Positions 38,074 through 49,335 of a stretch of 64,000 nt of DNA are shown one piece after another. Position 1 is the stretch's first letter, and every line of letters begins with the position of its first letter. The position numbers and the translations under genes are program-made. Origin of the DNA: Solidesulfovibrio sp. (lineage in GTDB: Bacteria; Desulfobacterota; Desulfovibrionia; Desulfovibrionales; Desulfovibrionaceae); contig NZ_JBCFBA010000022.1 of NCBI RefSeq assembly GCF_038562415.1, positions 32,093-96,092 on the forward strand, written 5' to 3'. The notes under the pieces were generated by a model, which was not told the origin of the DNA, ran no database searches, and saw only the letters and a program-made list of their open reading frames with translations.

Positions 38074-39120
38074 ATGCGCGGCGCACTCAAGACACTCGCT
38101 TTTCTCCTGGCGGCGGCGGCCCTGGCCTACCCGCTCCTGCCTTTCCGGGACGTCTACGTCCTGCACGTCCTGGTCCTGATCATGGTCTACATGGTCCTGG
38201 CCATGGGGCTCAACATCCTGCCCGGCTTCTGCGGCCTGCTGGACCTGGGCTTCGTGGGCTTCTACGGCATCGGCGCCTACACCGCCGGGCTGCTCACCAT
38301 CCACTACAACATGTCGTTTTGGCTGATCGTGCCCCTGGCCGCCCTCAATGGCGCCTTTTTCGGGGTCATGCTCGGCGTGCCCACCCTGCGCCTGGTCGGC
38401 GACTACTTCGCCATCGTCACCTTCGGCTTTTCCGAGCTGGTGGTGCTGTTTCTCACCAACGAGATATGGCTCACGCGCGGCCCCCTCGGCATCCCCGGCA
38501 TCGCCCCGGTCTCCATCGACTTCACCTGGCTGGCAACGCTGCTGGGCGTGACTTCCCGCTGGCGCTACGCCTTCCGGGGCGAGGTGCCGTACTACTACCT
38601 GGGCGCGCTGATGGTCCTGCTTGTCTATTTCGGCATGCGCCGGCTGGAGGATTCGCGCCTGGGCCGGGCCTGGCTGGCCATCCGCGAGGACCCCATGGCC
38701 GCCGCTTCCTGCGGCGTGGACCTGCTGGCCTACAAGGTCATCGCCTTTGCCGTCTCGGCCGGCATCGGGGCCATGGCCGGGGCCTTCTTCGCCCGCTGGA
38801 CCCTTTTCATTTCCCCGGACATGTTCAAGTTCTGGGAATCCTTTCTGGTCCTGTGCATGGTCGTGCTCGGGGGCCTTGGCAACATCAACGGCGCCCTGGT
38901 CGGCGCGGTCATCCTCATCGCCCTGGGCGAGGTGCTGCGGGTCGCCCTGCCCAAGCTCGGGCTGCCCACGGAAACGCGTTTTCTGGCCTACGGCCTCATC
39001 ATGGTGCTGATCATGCGCTTTCGCCCGGGCGGCATCTTCACCCAGGTTGCGGAAACGACCATGCAAAGCGGACTCATCAAGGAATTGCGCGCGAAGCTTG
39101 CCGCGCGGCGGACGGCGTAA
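38074..39120 (+). CDS. livM: Branched-chain amino acid ABC permease LivM
   Basis: 348 residues, about ten membrane segments. Family marks are NILPGFCGLLDLGFVGFYGIGAYTAG and the EAA-type loop GRAWLAIREDPMAAASCGVDLLAYK. The stop is one base before livG. Confidence 0.94.
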   Translation: MRGALKTLAFLLAAAALAYPLLPFRDVYVLHVLVLIMVYMVLAMGLNILPGFCGLLDLGFVGFYGIGAYTAGLLTIHYNMSFWLIVPLAALNGAFFGVMLGVPTLRLVGDYFAIVTFGFSELVVLFLTNEIWLTRGPLGIPGIAPVSIDFTWLATLLGVTSRWRYAFRGEVPYYYLGALMVLLVYFGMRRLEDSRLGRAWLAIREDPMAAASCGVDLLAYKVIAFAVSAGIGAMAGAFFARWTLFISPDMFKFWESFLVLCMVVLGGLGNINGALVGAVILIALGEVLRVALPKLGLPTETRFLAYGLIMVLIMRFRPGGIFTQVAETTMQSGLIKELRAKLAARRTA

Positions 39121-39121
39121 T

Positions 39122-39899
39122 ATGGATCATATCCTGAAAGTGGAAGGGGTGAGCAAACGGTTCGGGGGCCTGCTCGCCCTGGCCGACGTGTCCTTCGCCG
39201 TGGAGCGGGGGGCCATCCTCGGGCTCATCGGCCCCAACGGCGCGGGGAAAACCACCATGTTCAACTGCGTGGCCGGCATCTACAAGCCGACCGAGGGCCG
39301 CATCCTCTTTGCCGGCGACGGCGGGGAAAAGGACGTGGCCGGCAGGAAGCCCGAACGCATGACCGCCCTGGGCGTGGCCCGGACGTTCCAGAACATCCGG
39401 CTGTTTGCCTCGCTCACCGTGCTCGACAACGTCCGCATCGGCCGCCACTGCCGCACGTCGGCCAATTTTTTCGGCGCCGTGCTGCGCACCCGCTCCCAGC
39501 GGGCCGAGGAACGGCGCATCGTGGACGAGGCCATGGAATGCCTGGATTTCGTGGGCCTGGGCGATGCCGCCCTGACCAGCGCCACGAGCCTCTCCTACGG
39601 CGACCAGCGCCGCCTGGAGATCGCCCGGGCCCTGGCCACCGGACCCAGGCTGCTGCTGCTCGACGAGCCGGCCGCCGGCATGAACCCCCGCGAGACCGAG
39701 TCCCTGGTCGACCTCATCCACGCCATCCTCGACCGGGGGGTCACGGTGGTGCTCATCGAACACGACATGAAGCTGGTCATGCGCATCTGCAAGCACCTGG
39801 TGGTCCTGGACCACGGCGTCAAAATCGCCGACGGCACCCCCCAGGAGGTGCGGCAAAACCCCGACGTCATCGAGGCCTACCTCGGCAAGGGGGCGGCCC

Positions 39900-39907
<8 letters not shown>
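39122..39907 (+). CDS. livG: Branched-chain amino acid ABC ATPase LivG
   Basis: 261 residues. Walker A GPNGAGKTT, signature LSYGDQRRLEIARAL, Walker B LLLLDEPAAGMNPRET, switch EHDMKLVMRIC. The long insert after Walker A (up to RTFQNIRLFASLTV) is typical of LivG. It overlaps livF by 8 bases. Confidence 0.94.
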
Positions 39908-42098
<2,191 letters not shown>

Positions 42099-42099
42099 C

Positions 42100-43650
42100 A
42101 TGCCCGCCACTGACACCGTCGTCATCCTGGACTTCGGGTCCCAGTACACCCAGCTCATCGCCCGCCGCGTGCGCGAGGCTGGCGTGTACTCGGAAATCCA
42201 TCCCTGTACCGTCACGGCCAAGGACGTCGCCGCCCTGGGTCCCAAGGCCATCATCCTGTCCGGCGGGCCGTCCAGCGTCACCGACGCCGACGCGCCGCCC
42301 TTCGACCCGGCCGTCTTCGACCTCGGCCTGCCGACGCTTTGCATCTGCTACGGCATGCAGCTGCTGGCCCATACCCGCCCCGGCGGGGCGGTGGCCGCCT
42401 CCACGGACCGCGAGTACGGCCGGGCCGAGCTGACCATCCTGGCCGAGGTGCCCCTTTTCGCCGGCCTGCCCCGGGACGGGGCTCACACCGTCTGGATGTC
42501 CCACGGCGACAAGGTGACCGCGCCGCCGGCCGGCTATGTCGTTGCCGCGCGCACCAAAAACGTGGACATCGCCGCCCTGGCCAATGTCGAAGCCCGCGTC
42601 TACGCCCTGCAGTTCCACCCCGAGGTGGCCCACACCGAGGACGGCGAACGCATCCTGCACAATTTCCTGTTTGCCGTCGCCGGCCTGACCCCGGGCTGGA
42701 GCATGGCCGGCTTCGTCGAGACGGAGCTTGCCGCCCTGCGGGAAAAAGTCGGCGAGGACGAGGTGGTCTGCGCCCTGTCCGGCGGCGTGGACTCCACCGT
42801 GGTCGCGGTCATGCTGCACAAGGCCATCGGCCGCAAGCTCCACTGCATCTTCGTGGACAACGGCCTGCTGCGCCTGGGCGAAGGCGAGGAAGTGGCCGCC
42901 TACCTGCGCGAGCACTTCGACCTCAACCTCCATTACATCGACGCCGCCCGGCTGTTCCTCGACCGCCTGGCCGGGGTCACCGACCCGGAAGTCAAGCGCA
43001 AGATCATCGGCACCACCTTCATCGAGGTCTTCGAGGCCGAGGCGGCCAAGCTCCCCAAGGTCAAGTACCTGGCCCAGGGCACGCTGTATCCCGACGTCAT
43101 CGAGTCCGTGTCCTTCAAGGGCCCCTCGGCGGTCATCAAGAGCCACCACAACGTCGGGGGCTTGCCCGAGCACATGCAATTGGCGCTCATCGAGCCCTTG
43201 CGGGAGCTGTTCAAGGACGAAGTCCGCAAACTCGCCGTGGAGCTCGGCATGCCGGACTTCATCATCTGGCGCCATCCCTTCCCCGGGCCCGGCCTGGCCA
43301 TCCGCATCATCGGTGAGGTGACCGAGGAACGGCTTGAGATTTTACGCCGAACGGATAAGATCGTGCAAAACGAGCTCGTGGCCTCGGGCTGGTACCGCAA
43401 GGTCTGGCAGGGCTTCGCCGTTTTGCTGCCGCTTAAGACCGTCGGGGTCATGGGCGACGGCCGCACCTACGAAAACGTGGCCGCCATCCGGGTGGTGGAC
43501 AGCCTGGACGCCATGACGGCGGACTGGTCCCGGCTGCCCTCGGAGCTGTTGGCGTCCATGTCGAACCGCATCATCAACGAAGTCAAGGGCGTCAACCGCG
43601 TGGTCTTCGACGTCTCCTCCAAGCCGCCGAGCACCATCGAGTGGGAATAG
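42100..43650 (+). CDS. guaA: GMP synthase (glutamine-hydrolysing)
   Basis: 516 residues. The N-terminal glutamine amidotransferase has its nucleophile in [11 protein letters not shown] and His/Glu in FHPEVAHT. The ATP-pyrophosphatase domain ([17 protein letters not shown]) and C-terminal dimerisation domain follow. ATG 42100 is one base after the guaB stop, the standard guaBA operon. Confidence 0.97.
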   Translation: MPATDTVVILDFGSQYTQLIARRVREAGVYSEIHPCTVTAKDVAALGPKAIILSGGPSSVTDADAPPFDPAVFDLGLPTLCICYGMQLLAHTRPGGAVAASTDREYGRAELTILAEVPLFAGLPRDGAHTVWMSHGDKVTAPPAGYVVAARTKNVDIAALANVEARVYALQFHPEVAHTEDGERILHNFLFAVAGLTPGWSMAGFVETELAALREKVGEDEVVCALSGGVDSTVVAVMLHKAIGRKLHCIFVDNGLLRLGEGEEVAAYLREHFDLNLHYIDAARLFLDRLAGVTDPEVKRKIIGTTFIEVFEAEAAKLPKVKYLAQGTLYPDVIESVSFKGPSAVIKSHHNVGGLPEHMQLALIEPLRELFKDEVRKLAVELGMPDFIIWRHPFPGPGLAIRIIGEVTEERLEILRRTDKIVQNELVASGWYRKVWQGFAVLLPLKTVGVMGDGRTYENVAAIRVVDSLDAMTADWSRLPSELLASMSNRIINEVKGVNRVVFDVSSKPPSTIEWE

Positions 43651-43697
43651 GCGCTGCGTTTTAACCCCGGCTGACGCTGGCAACAAAGAGTAGGGTT

Positions 43698-44000
43698 ATG
43701 TTCGGCATCGGTTCCACGGAGCTTCTGATCATCCTGGTGGTGGCGCTTATCGTCATCGGTCCCTCCAAGCTGCCCGACATCATGCGGACCCTGGGCAAGG
43801 GCATGGCGGAATTCCGCCGCATGAGCACGGACGTCAAATCGACCCTGGAGGCCGAGGTGGACCGGGCCGATCGCGAGCAGCGCCAGGCCGAGGCCAAAAA
43901 GGAACTCTATCCGGAAAAGGCCGCCGAGGCCGCCCCGGCGCAGCCGGCCGCCACGGTGGCCGAGGCCGCGCCGGCCGGCAAGCAATCCCCAAGCGCCTGA
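43698..44000 (+). CDS. tatB: Sec-independent translocase subunit TatB (TatA/B family)
   Basis: 100 residues. One N-terminal membrane helix with Glu8 ([22 protein letters not shown]), the conserved Pro hinge, an amphipathic helix, and an Ala/Pro/Glu-rich tail. Glu8 and length point to TatB rather than TatA. No tatC is adjacent. It serves Tat substrates such as FdhA and the exported nitroreductase in this window. Confidence 0.85.
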   Translation: MFGIGSTELLIILVVALIVIGPSKLPDIMRTLGKGMAEFRRMSTDVKSTLEAEVDRADREQRQAEAKKELYPEKAAEAAPAQPAATVAEAAPAGKQSPSA

Positions 44001-44103
44001 CCGGAAAAGCCGGAAAGGACGGCGAGGCTTGGAATGGCGGGCCGGCGCCCGCCGCGTGAAAACCCTCTTGCCGAACGCCGCCCGGCGGCGGTCGGGGAGC
44101 GAC

Positions 44104-44691
44104 ATGAACGAACGTTTCGGGGCCTATTCCCGGGAGACCGGGGAAACGCGCGTGGCCGTGGAGGTCGGGCTCGACGGCTCGGGCACGGCCGCCGTGGACA
44201 CCGGCTACGGTTTCGCCGACCATATGCTCAACCTGCTGGCCTTCTGGGCCGGCTTCGACCTCAAACTCACCTGCCGGGGCGACCTGGAGGTCGACGCCCA
44301 CCATTCCCTGGAGGACGTGGCCATCTGCCTCGGCGAGGCCCTGCGCCAGGCCCTGGGCGACCGGGCCGGCATCGCCCGGGTGGGCGTGGCCAAGGTGCCC
44401 ATGGACGAGGCCTTGTGCGAGGCGGTGGTGGACCTGTCCGGCCGGGCCTATCTCGTCTACCGCGAGAACGTGCTGCCGCCGGTGATCGCCGGCGAGGAAA
44501 AGGACGTGTGGCGGGAGTTTTTCAAGGCCTTCTGCCACGCCGCCCGGGCCAATGTGCACATCCATTACGAGTACGGACAAAACGGCCATCATCTGGTCGA
44601 AGCGGCCTTCAAGGCGTTGGGATTGGCCCTGCGCCGCGCCACGGCCGTTGACGGGGCCAGGGTGCCGAGCACCAAGGGGAGCCTGGACTGA
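44104..44691 (+). CDS. hisB: Imidazoleglycerol-phosphate dehydratase
   Basis: 195 residues, the stand-alone bacterial form without a phosphatase domain. Manganese-binding His motifs: [29 protein letters not shown] and [29 protein letters not shown] precedes ATG 44104. The lipoprotein gene overlaps by one base, and hisA follows it. Confidence 0.95.
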   Translation: MNERFGAYSRETGETRVAVEVGLDGSGTAAVDTGYGFADHMLNLLAFWAGFDLKLTCRGDLEVDAHHSLEDVAICLGEALRQALGDRAGIARVGVAKVPMDEALCEAVVDLSGRAYLVYRENVLPPVIAGEEKDVWREFFKAFCHAARANVHIHYEYGQNGHHLVEAAFKALGLALRRATAVDGARVPSTKGSLD

Positions 44692-45374
44692 TGCGAAACA
44701 AACTGCTTGCGCTTGTTGTCGTCGCCTGCGCGGCGACCGCGTTCCTGTCGACGGGCTGCGTGCGACGCACCGCGCCCACGGCCAAGGCCCCGGTTGCGAC
44801 GGACGCCGCCACCTCGGCCGTGGCGTTTTTGGGCAAGACCTTCGTGGTCGCGCCGTTTACCATCCCGACGTCGGACGCCGAGCTGCTCTCGGGCTATCTG
44901 CCGTCGGGCAACCATGTGCCCGAGGTCGTGCCGGTCCATCTCGACGCCGCCCTGGAACAGGATCTGGCCGGCTCCAAGCAGACCATCCTCCCGGCCAGGC
45001 TGGCCGCCGGCTGCGCCCGATCCGCCGCGCGCGGCGAGGAGTCCGGAAGGCTGGCCACCATCCGCTACTGGCAAAACGTGGGCAAGTGCGCCGGCGCGGA
45101 CTTCGTGGTCGTGCCGCAAGTCATGGACTGGACCGAGCGCGACGGCTCGGAAGTCGGGGCCACCCGCCCGGCCAGCGTGGATTTGAGCCTGACACTCCTC
45201 GACACCCGCACCGGGGCTTTGCTCAAGAAGTACCATTTCGAGGAAACCCAGCAGACCCTTTCGGCCAACATCCTCGAGGCCCAGAAGTTCGTGTCCCGCA
45301 ACGGCCGGTGGCTCTCGGCCATGGAACTGGCCCAGGAAGGCCTGAAAAAGGGCCTGGCGGAGCTGGGCCTGTGA
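44691..45374 (+). CDS. Putative lipoprotein between hisB and hisA
   Basis: 227 residues. Lipoprotein signal with lipobox LSTGC (C23). The mature part resembles GNA1162/CsgG-like envelope lipoproteins ([19 protein letters not shown] ... [23 protein letters not shown]), but I cannot fix the family. It overlaps hisB by 1 base and hisA by 4, so it is translated with the histidine genes without an obvious link to histidine. Confidence 0.75.
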   Translation: MRNKLLALVVVACAATAFLSTGCVRRTAPTAKAPVATDAATSAVAFLGKTFVVAPFTIPTSDAELLSGYLPSGNHVPEVVPVHLDAALEQDLAGSKQTILPARLAAGCARSAARGEESGRLATIRYWQNVGKCAGADFVVVPQVMDWTERDGSEVGATRPASVDLSLTLLDTRTGALLKKYHFEETQQTLSANILEAQKFVSRNGRWLSAMELAQEGLKKGLAELGL

Positions 45375-46114
45375 TCATTTTCCCGGCGGTCGACATCAAG
45401 GACGGCCAGTGCGTGCGCTTAAAGCAGGGCCTGGCCGAGGAAGTGACGGTCTTTTCCCCCGATCCCGTGGCCATGGCCCGGCATTGGGCCGACCTTGGCG
45501 CCCTGTGGCTGCACCTCGTCGACCTCGACGGCGCCTTTAGCGGGCTGCCGCGCAACTTCGAACTCATAAAAGCCATCTGCGCCGGGGTGTCCATCCCGGT
45601 GCAGCTCGGCGGCGGCATCCGCGACGCGGCCACGGCCGCCGCCTATCTCGAGGCCGGCGTGCGGCGCCTGATCATCGGCACCCTGGCCCTGGCCGAACCC
45701 GAGGCCTTCGCCGCCATCTGCGCCGCCCATCCCGGCCGGGTGGGCGTGTCCCTGGACGCCGTGGACGGCCGGCTCAAGGTGAAGGGCTGGGTCGAGGACG
45801 CCGGGCTTGCCGTCGAGGACGTGCTGCCCCGGCTTGCGGCCCAGGGCGCCGCCTTCGTCGTCTACACCGACATCAGCCGCGACGGCATGCAGACCGGGGT
45901 CAACACGGCGGCCCTGGAGCGGCTTTTGGCCTTGACCGACCTGCCCGTGCTCCTGGCCGGCGGCGTGGCCACCCTCGACGATGTGAAAACCCTGTTCCCG
46001 TATTCCAAAAAAGGGCTCCAAGGCGTCATCACCGGCCGGGCCATCTATGCCGGAACCCTGGATTTCGGCCAGGCCATGGCCTATGTCGCCAGTCAGTCCG
46101 AGGAGGTCGCATGA
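45371..46114 (+). CDS. hisA: Phosphoribosylformimino-AICAR-phosphate isomerase
   Basis: 247 residues. TIM barrel with [17 protein letters not shown] at the start and the second phosphate-binding half [16 protein letters not shown] and [11 protein letters not shown]. It starts with GTG 45371 overlapping the previous stop (GTGA). Its last four bases overlap the next gene (ATGA). Confidence 0.95.
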   Translation: MIIFPAVDIKDGQCVRLKQGLAEEVTVFSPDPVAMARHWADLGALWLHLVDLDGAFSGLPRNFELIKAICAGVSIPVQLGGGIRDAATAAAYLEAGVRRLIIGTLALAEPEAFAAICAAHPGRVGVSLDAVDGRLKVKGWVEDAGLAVEDVLPRLAAQGAAFVVYTDISRDGMQTGVNTAALERLLALTDLPVLLAGGVATLDDVKTLFPYSKKGLQGVITGRAIYAGTLDFGQAMAYVASQSEEVA

Positions 46115-46311
46115 CAACCATGAAGGTCGAGGGCATGCACTGCCCCAAATGCGTCGCGTCCGTGACCAAGGCCCTGTCCGAGGTCCCGGGGCTTTCCAAC
46201 GTCAGCGTGAACCTGGAGAAGGGCGAGGCCACCTTCGACGGCGACGCCCCCCACGATGCCCTCAAGGCGGCCGTGGACAGGATCGGCTTCATCCCCGGGG
46301 CCATCGAGTAA
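46111..46311 (+). CDS. Heavy-metal-associated (CopZ-like) chaperone
   Basis: 66 residues, one HMA domain with the metal site GMHCPKC (x2 between the cysteines) and the ferredoxin-like fold ending in DRIGFIPG. It probably binds Cu(I). It is coupled to hisA by ATGA overlap; no copper ATPase is adjacent. Confidence 0.9.
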   Translation: MTTMKVEGMHCPKCVASVTKALSEVPGLSNVSVNLEKGEATFDGDAPHDALKAAVDRIGFIPGAIE

Positions 46312-46312
46312 C

Positions 46313-47032
46313 TTGCTGGCCATCATACAACGCTTTGCCGGCCGTCGCGGGGTTCGCGGCGGCCGGTTTTTCGTGGCCGCGCTGGCCGTTCTCCTGTTGG
46401 CGGCCGGCTTGGCCCGGGCCGGCGGGGAGGCCGTGGGCGTGGCCCGGGTCTTCGACGGCGACACCTGTCGCCTCGCCGACGGCCGGGTGCTGCGCCTGGC
46501 CGGCGTCGACGCCCCGGAAACGGCCCACGGCAAGGCGCCGGCCCAGTATTACGCGGCCGAGGCCACGGCGGCGTTTTCGCGGCTGGTGGCGGGAAAGGCC
46601 TTGGGCCTGGTCGTTTCCGGCGACGGCGGCGACCGCTTCGGCCGGCTGCTCGGCGATCTGGTGCTTCCGGACGGCACGAGCGTCACCGAGGCGCTTCTGG
46701 CCCAGGGGACCGTCTTCGTCTTCTGGCACCGGGACATGGCCGAGGCGGATTTCGGGCGCCTGCTCGCCCTCCAGCGGCGGGCCATGGGCGAGGGGCGGGG
46801 GATGTGGCCGCGCCTGCTTGGGGAGCCGGCGGCGGGCCGGGGCTTTGTTGGCAATGCGAATTCGCGGCGTTTCCACGAGGCGCGCTGTCCCGAGGCGGGG
46901 CGGATAAGCCCGCGCAACCGTGTTCCGTTCACGAGCCTTCGCGAGGCTTTTTTCCAGGGCTATGCCCCGGCTCGGGAATGCACCCCGTGGCCGGCGGCCG
47001 GGGAGGGAGGACGCCCGGGCGGAAACGGATAA
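46313..47032 (+). CDS. Secreted thermonuclease-like nuclease with C-terminal Cys/His tail
   Basis: About 239 residues from TTG 46313 (no ATG in frame nearby; the start is uncertain). Signal peptide to about ARAGG. The SNase-like domain (VARVFDGDTCRLADGRVLRLAGVDAPET, FGRLLGDLVLPDG, VFVFWHRD) follows. The C-terminus has GFVGNANSRRFHEARCPEAG and an EC pair, like the small metal-binding tails found in many bacterial nucleases. Confidence 0.85.
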   Translation: MLAIIQRFAGRRGVRGGRFFVAALAVLLLAAGLARAGGEAVGVARVFDGDTCRLADGRVLRLAGVDAPETAHGKAPAQYYAAEATAAFSRLVAGKALGLVVSGDGGDRFGRLLGDLVLPDGTSVTEALLAQGTVFVFWHRDMAEADFGRLLALQRRAMGEGRGMWPRLLGEPAAGRGFVGNANSRRFHEARCPEAGRISPRNRVPFTSLREAFFQGYAPARECTPWPAAGEGGRPGGNG

Positions 47033-47161
47033 ACCTTGACGCGGCGGCTTTTTTGGACCATCCCTAGTTGCCGCAAGAGCCCTTGCGTTCCGACCCCCGT
47101 GCGGAAGCCGATGCGCTTCCCCCGCGGCGGGGGACGGAAGAAAAAACCACCTGGAGGCAGC

Positions 47162-47530
47162 ATGTTCTTTCCGAGCCTGGCGCACGCCATGGGCGCCGCC
47201 CCCGGCGGCGAGGCGGGGGGCAACCCCATCACCGCGTTTTTGCCGCTGATCCTGATGTTCGCCATCTTTTACTTCCTGCTCATTCGGCCGCAGCAGAAAA
47301 AGGCCAAGCAGCACAAGGAATACCTGTCCGGCCTCAAGCGCGGGGACTACATCCTCACCGGCGGCGGCATCTACGGCCGCATCCAGGAAGTGCACGGCGA
47401 CAAGCTGACCGTGGAGATCGCCAAGGATCTCAACATCGAGGTCAACCGCGGCTACGTCTCCGGTCCCGGCGAACCCGCCGCCGCCCCGGCCAAGGCCGAA
47501 GGCAAGGCCAAGGACAAGACCAAGGAATAA
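47162..47530 (+). CDS. yajC: Preprotein translocase accessory subunit YajC
   Basis: 122 residues. One membrane segment (FLPLILMFAIFYFLLIRPQQKKAKQHKEYL) and a small domain GDYILTGGGIYGRIQEVHGD, with an Ala/Lys-rich tail. SD GGAGG precedes ATG 47162. It lies before secD in the usual order. Confidence 0.95.
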   Translation: MFFPSLAHAMGAAPGGEAGGNPITAFLPLILMFAIFYFLLIRPQQKKAKQHKEYLSGLKRGDYILTGGGIYGRIQEVHGDKLTVEIAKDLNIEVNRGYVSGPGEPAAAPAKAEGKAKDKTKE

Positions 47531-47635
47531 CCCCTCGGGGACCCGTGACCCGATGCCTGACGAAGGGCTGCTGCGGCGGCCCCTTCGTTTTCGATGACGC
47601 CTCGACGCGCAAGCCTCCCAAGGAGAGCCTCGCCC

Positions 47636-49240
47636 ATGTCTGGAAATCTGCGCTGGCGATTGGCCACCATCGTCTTCGTTGCCTTTTTGGGCCTGATTTA
47701 CATGCTGCCCTCCCTGGGGTCGGTCAAGCAGAGCTTTCTGGGCAAATTCCTGCCCGACGATACCATCAGCCTCGGCCTTGATCTCAAGGGCGGCATCCAC
47801 CTGACGCTCGGCGTCGACGTGGACAAGGCCCTGGCCAACTCCCTGGCCCAGATGGGCCGCGACATCCGCGACCAGGCCAAGGAGGAGGGCATCTCGGTGC
47901 TGCGGCCCCAGACGAGTGCCGACGGCAAGCGCCTGGAATTCGTCCTGGCCACCCCGGACAAGCGGCAGGCCCTGGACGACCTGCTGTCGCGCCACTTCAG
48001 CGTGCTCGCGGTAAATGGCGTGGAAAGCGCCCCCGAGGGCAAGTTCCTCTACAAGCTGTCGTTCACGCCGCGCTACGCCGCCGAACAGGCCCGCCTGACC
48101 GTGGACCAGGCCGTCAAGACCATCCGCAACCGCATCGACGAGTTCGGCGTGGCCGAGCCCGACATCCGCAAGCAGGCCGACAACCGCATCCAGATCCAAC
48201 TGCCCGGCCTGCACGACCCGGAACGGGCCATCAAGCTCATCGGCAAGACCGCCCACCTGGAATTCAAGGTCGTGGACGACAACGCCGACCTGGACAAGGC
48301 CCAAAAGGGCCTGTTGCCCCCCGGCGACGAGCTCTCGGTGCTGCGCCACCGCAACCCCGACGGCTCCTACCTGGAACGGCCCATCGTGCTGCGCGCCGAC
48401 GCGGTCATGACCGGCGAGAACATCGCCGACGCCAGGGCCAATTTCGACAATACCAACCGGGCCTACGTCGGCCTGTCCTTCACCCCCAGCGGCGCGCGGC
48501 AGTTCGAGCGCGTCACCGGCGAGAACGTGAAAAAGCGCCTGGCCATCGTGCTCGACGGCAAGGTCTATTCCGCGCCGACCATCCAGGAAAAGATCGGCGG
48601 CGGCCGGGCCAGCATCACCGGCAACTTCACCACCGAGGAAGCCCGCGACCTGGCCATCGTGCTGCGCGCCGGCGCGCTTCCCGCCCCGGTGAGCATCCTC
48701 GAACAGCGCAGCGTCGGGCCTTCCCTCGGCCAGGAATCCATCGAGAAGGGCGTCTATTCGGCCCTGGTCGGCGGCGTCATCGTCGTGGCCTTCATGATCC
48801 TCTACTACGGCGTGGCCGGCGCCGTGGCCGACCTGGCCCTGATGTTCAACCTGGTGCTCATCGTGGCCGGCCTGGCCGGCTTCGGCGCCACGCTGACCCT
48901 TCCCGGCATCGCCGGCATCATCCTGACCATCGGCATGGCCGTGGACGCCAACGTCATCATCTTCGAGCGCATCCGCGAGGAACTGCGCCTGGGGCTGACG
49001 GCCAAATCCGCCGTGGACGTGGGCTACAGCCGGGCGACGCTCACCATCATCGACGCCAACGTGACCACGGTCATCGCGGCCATGGTGCTCTACCAGTTCG
49101 GCACGGGACCCATCCGCGGCTTCGCCGTGACGCTTATCCTCGGCATCGTCGCCTCCATGTTCACGGCCATCTTCTTCACCCGCTTCCTGTTCGACCTGTG
49201 GCTGTCCAAGCGGCCGGCGGACGCCGGCCTTCGCATCTAG
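47636..49240 (+). CDS. secD: Protein translocase subunit SecD
   Basis: 534 residues. N-terminal membrane helix, periplasmic domain (LGLDLKGGIHLTLGVD, DNRIQIQLPGLHDPERA), and a C-terminal set of five membrane segments with LTIGMAVDANVIIFERIREELRLG. The length is that of SecD alone, not a SecDF fusion. A terminator follows at once and no secF is present. yajC-secD-secF is the usual order, so secF is missing here or is elsewhere. Confidence 0.95.
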   Translation: MSGNLRWRLATIVFVAFLGLIYMLPSLGSVKQSFLGKFLPDDTISLGLDLKGGIHLTLGVDVDKALANSLAQMGRDIRDQAKEEGISVLRPQTSADGKRLEFVLATPDKRQALDDLLSRHFSVLAVNGVESAPEGKFLYKLSFTPRYAAEQARLTVDQAVKTIRNRIDEFGVAEPDIRKQADNRIQIQLPGLHDPERAIKLIGKTAHLEFKVVDDNADLDKAQKGLLPPGDELSVLRHRNPDGSYLERPIVLRADAVMTGENIADARANFDNTNRAYVGLSFTPSGARQFERVTGENVKKRLAIVLDGKVYSAPTIQEKIGGGRASITGNFTTEEARDLAIVLRAGALPAPVSILEQRSVGPSLGQESIEKGVYSALVGGVIVVAFMILYYGVAGAVADLALMFNLVLIVAGLAGFGATLTLPGIAGIILTIGMAVDANVIIFERIREELRLGLTAKSAVDVGYSRATLTIIDANVTTVIAAMVLYQFGTGPIRGFAVTLILGIVASMFTAIFFTRFLFDLWLSKRPADAGLRI

Positions 49241-49246
49241 ACGCAC

Positions 49247-49268
49247 GGCCCCCGCAAGGGGGCCTTTT
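49247..49268 (+). terminator. Rho-independent terminator after secD
   Basis: Stem GGCCCCC / GGGGGCC with a GCAA loop and four Ts, starting 6 bases after the stop. Confidence 0.85.
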
Positions 49269-49335
49269 CGTTGCCGTTTGACCGATTTTTCAAGTGAACG
49301 TACACTGCGCCCCGTTTTCCTTACGAGGTGATTTC

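Noticed and set aside
47636..49240. SecDF fusion explaining the absence of secF
   Set aside because: The protein is 534 residues with one set of SecD motifs; no SecF half is present.
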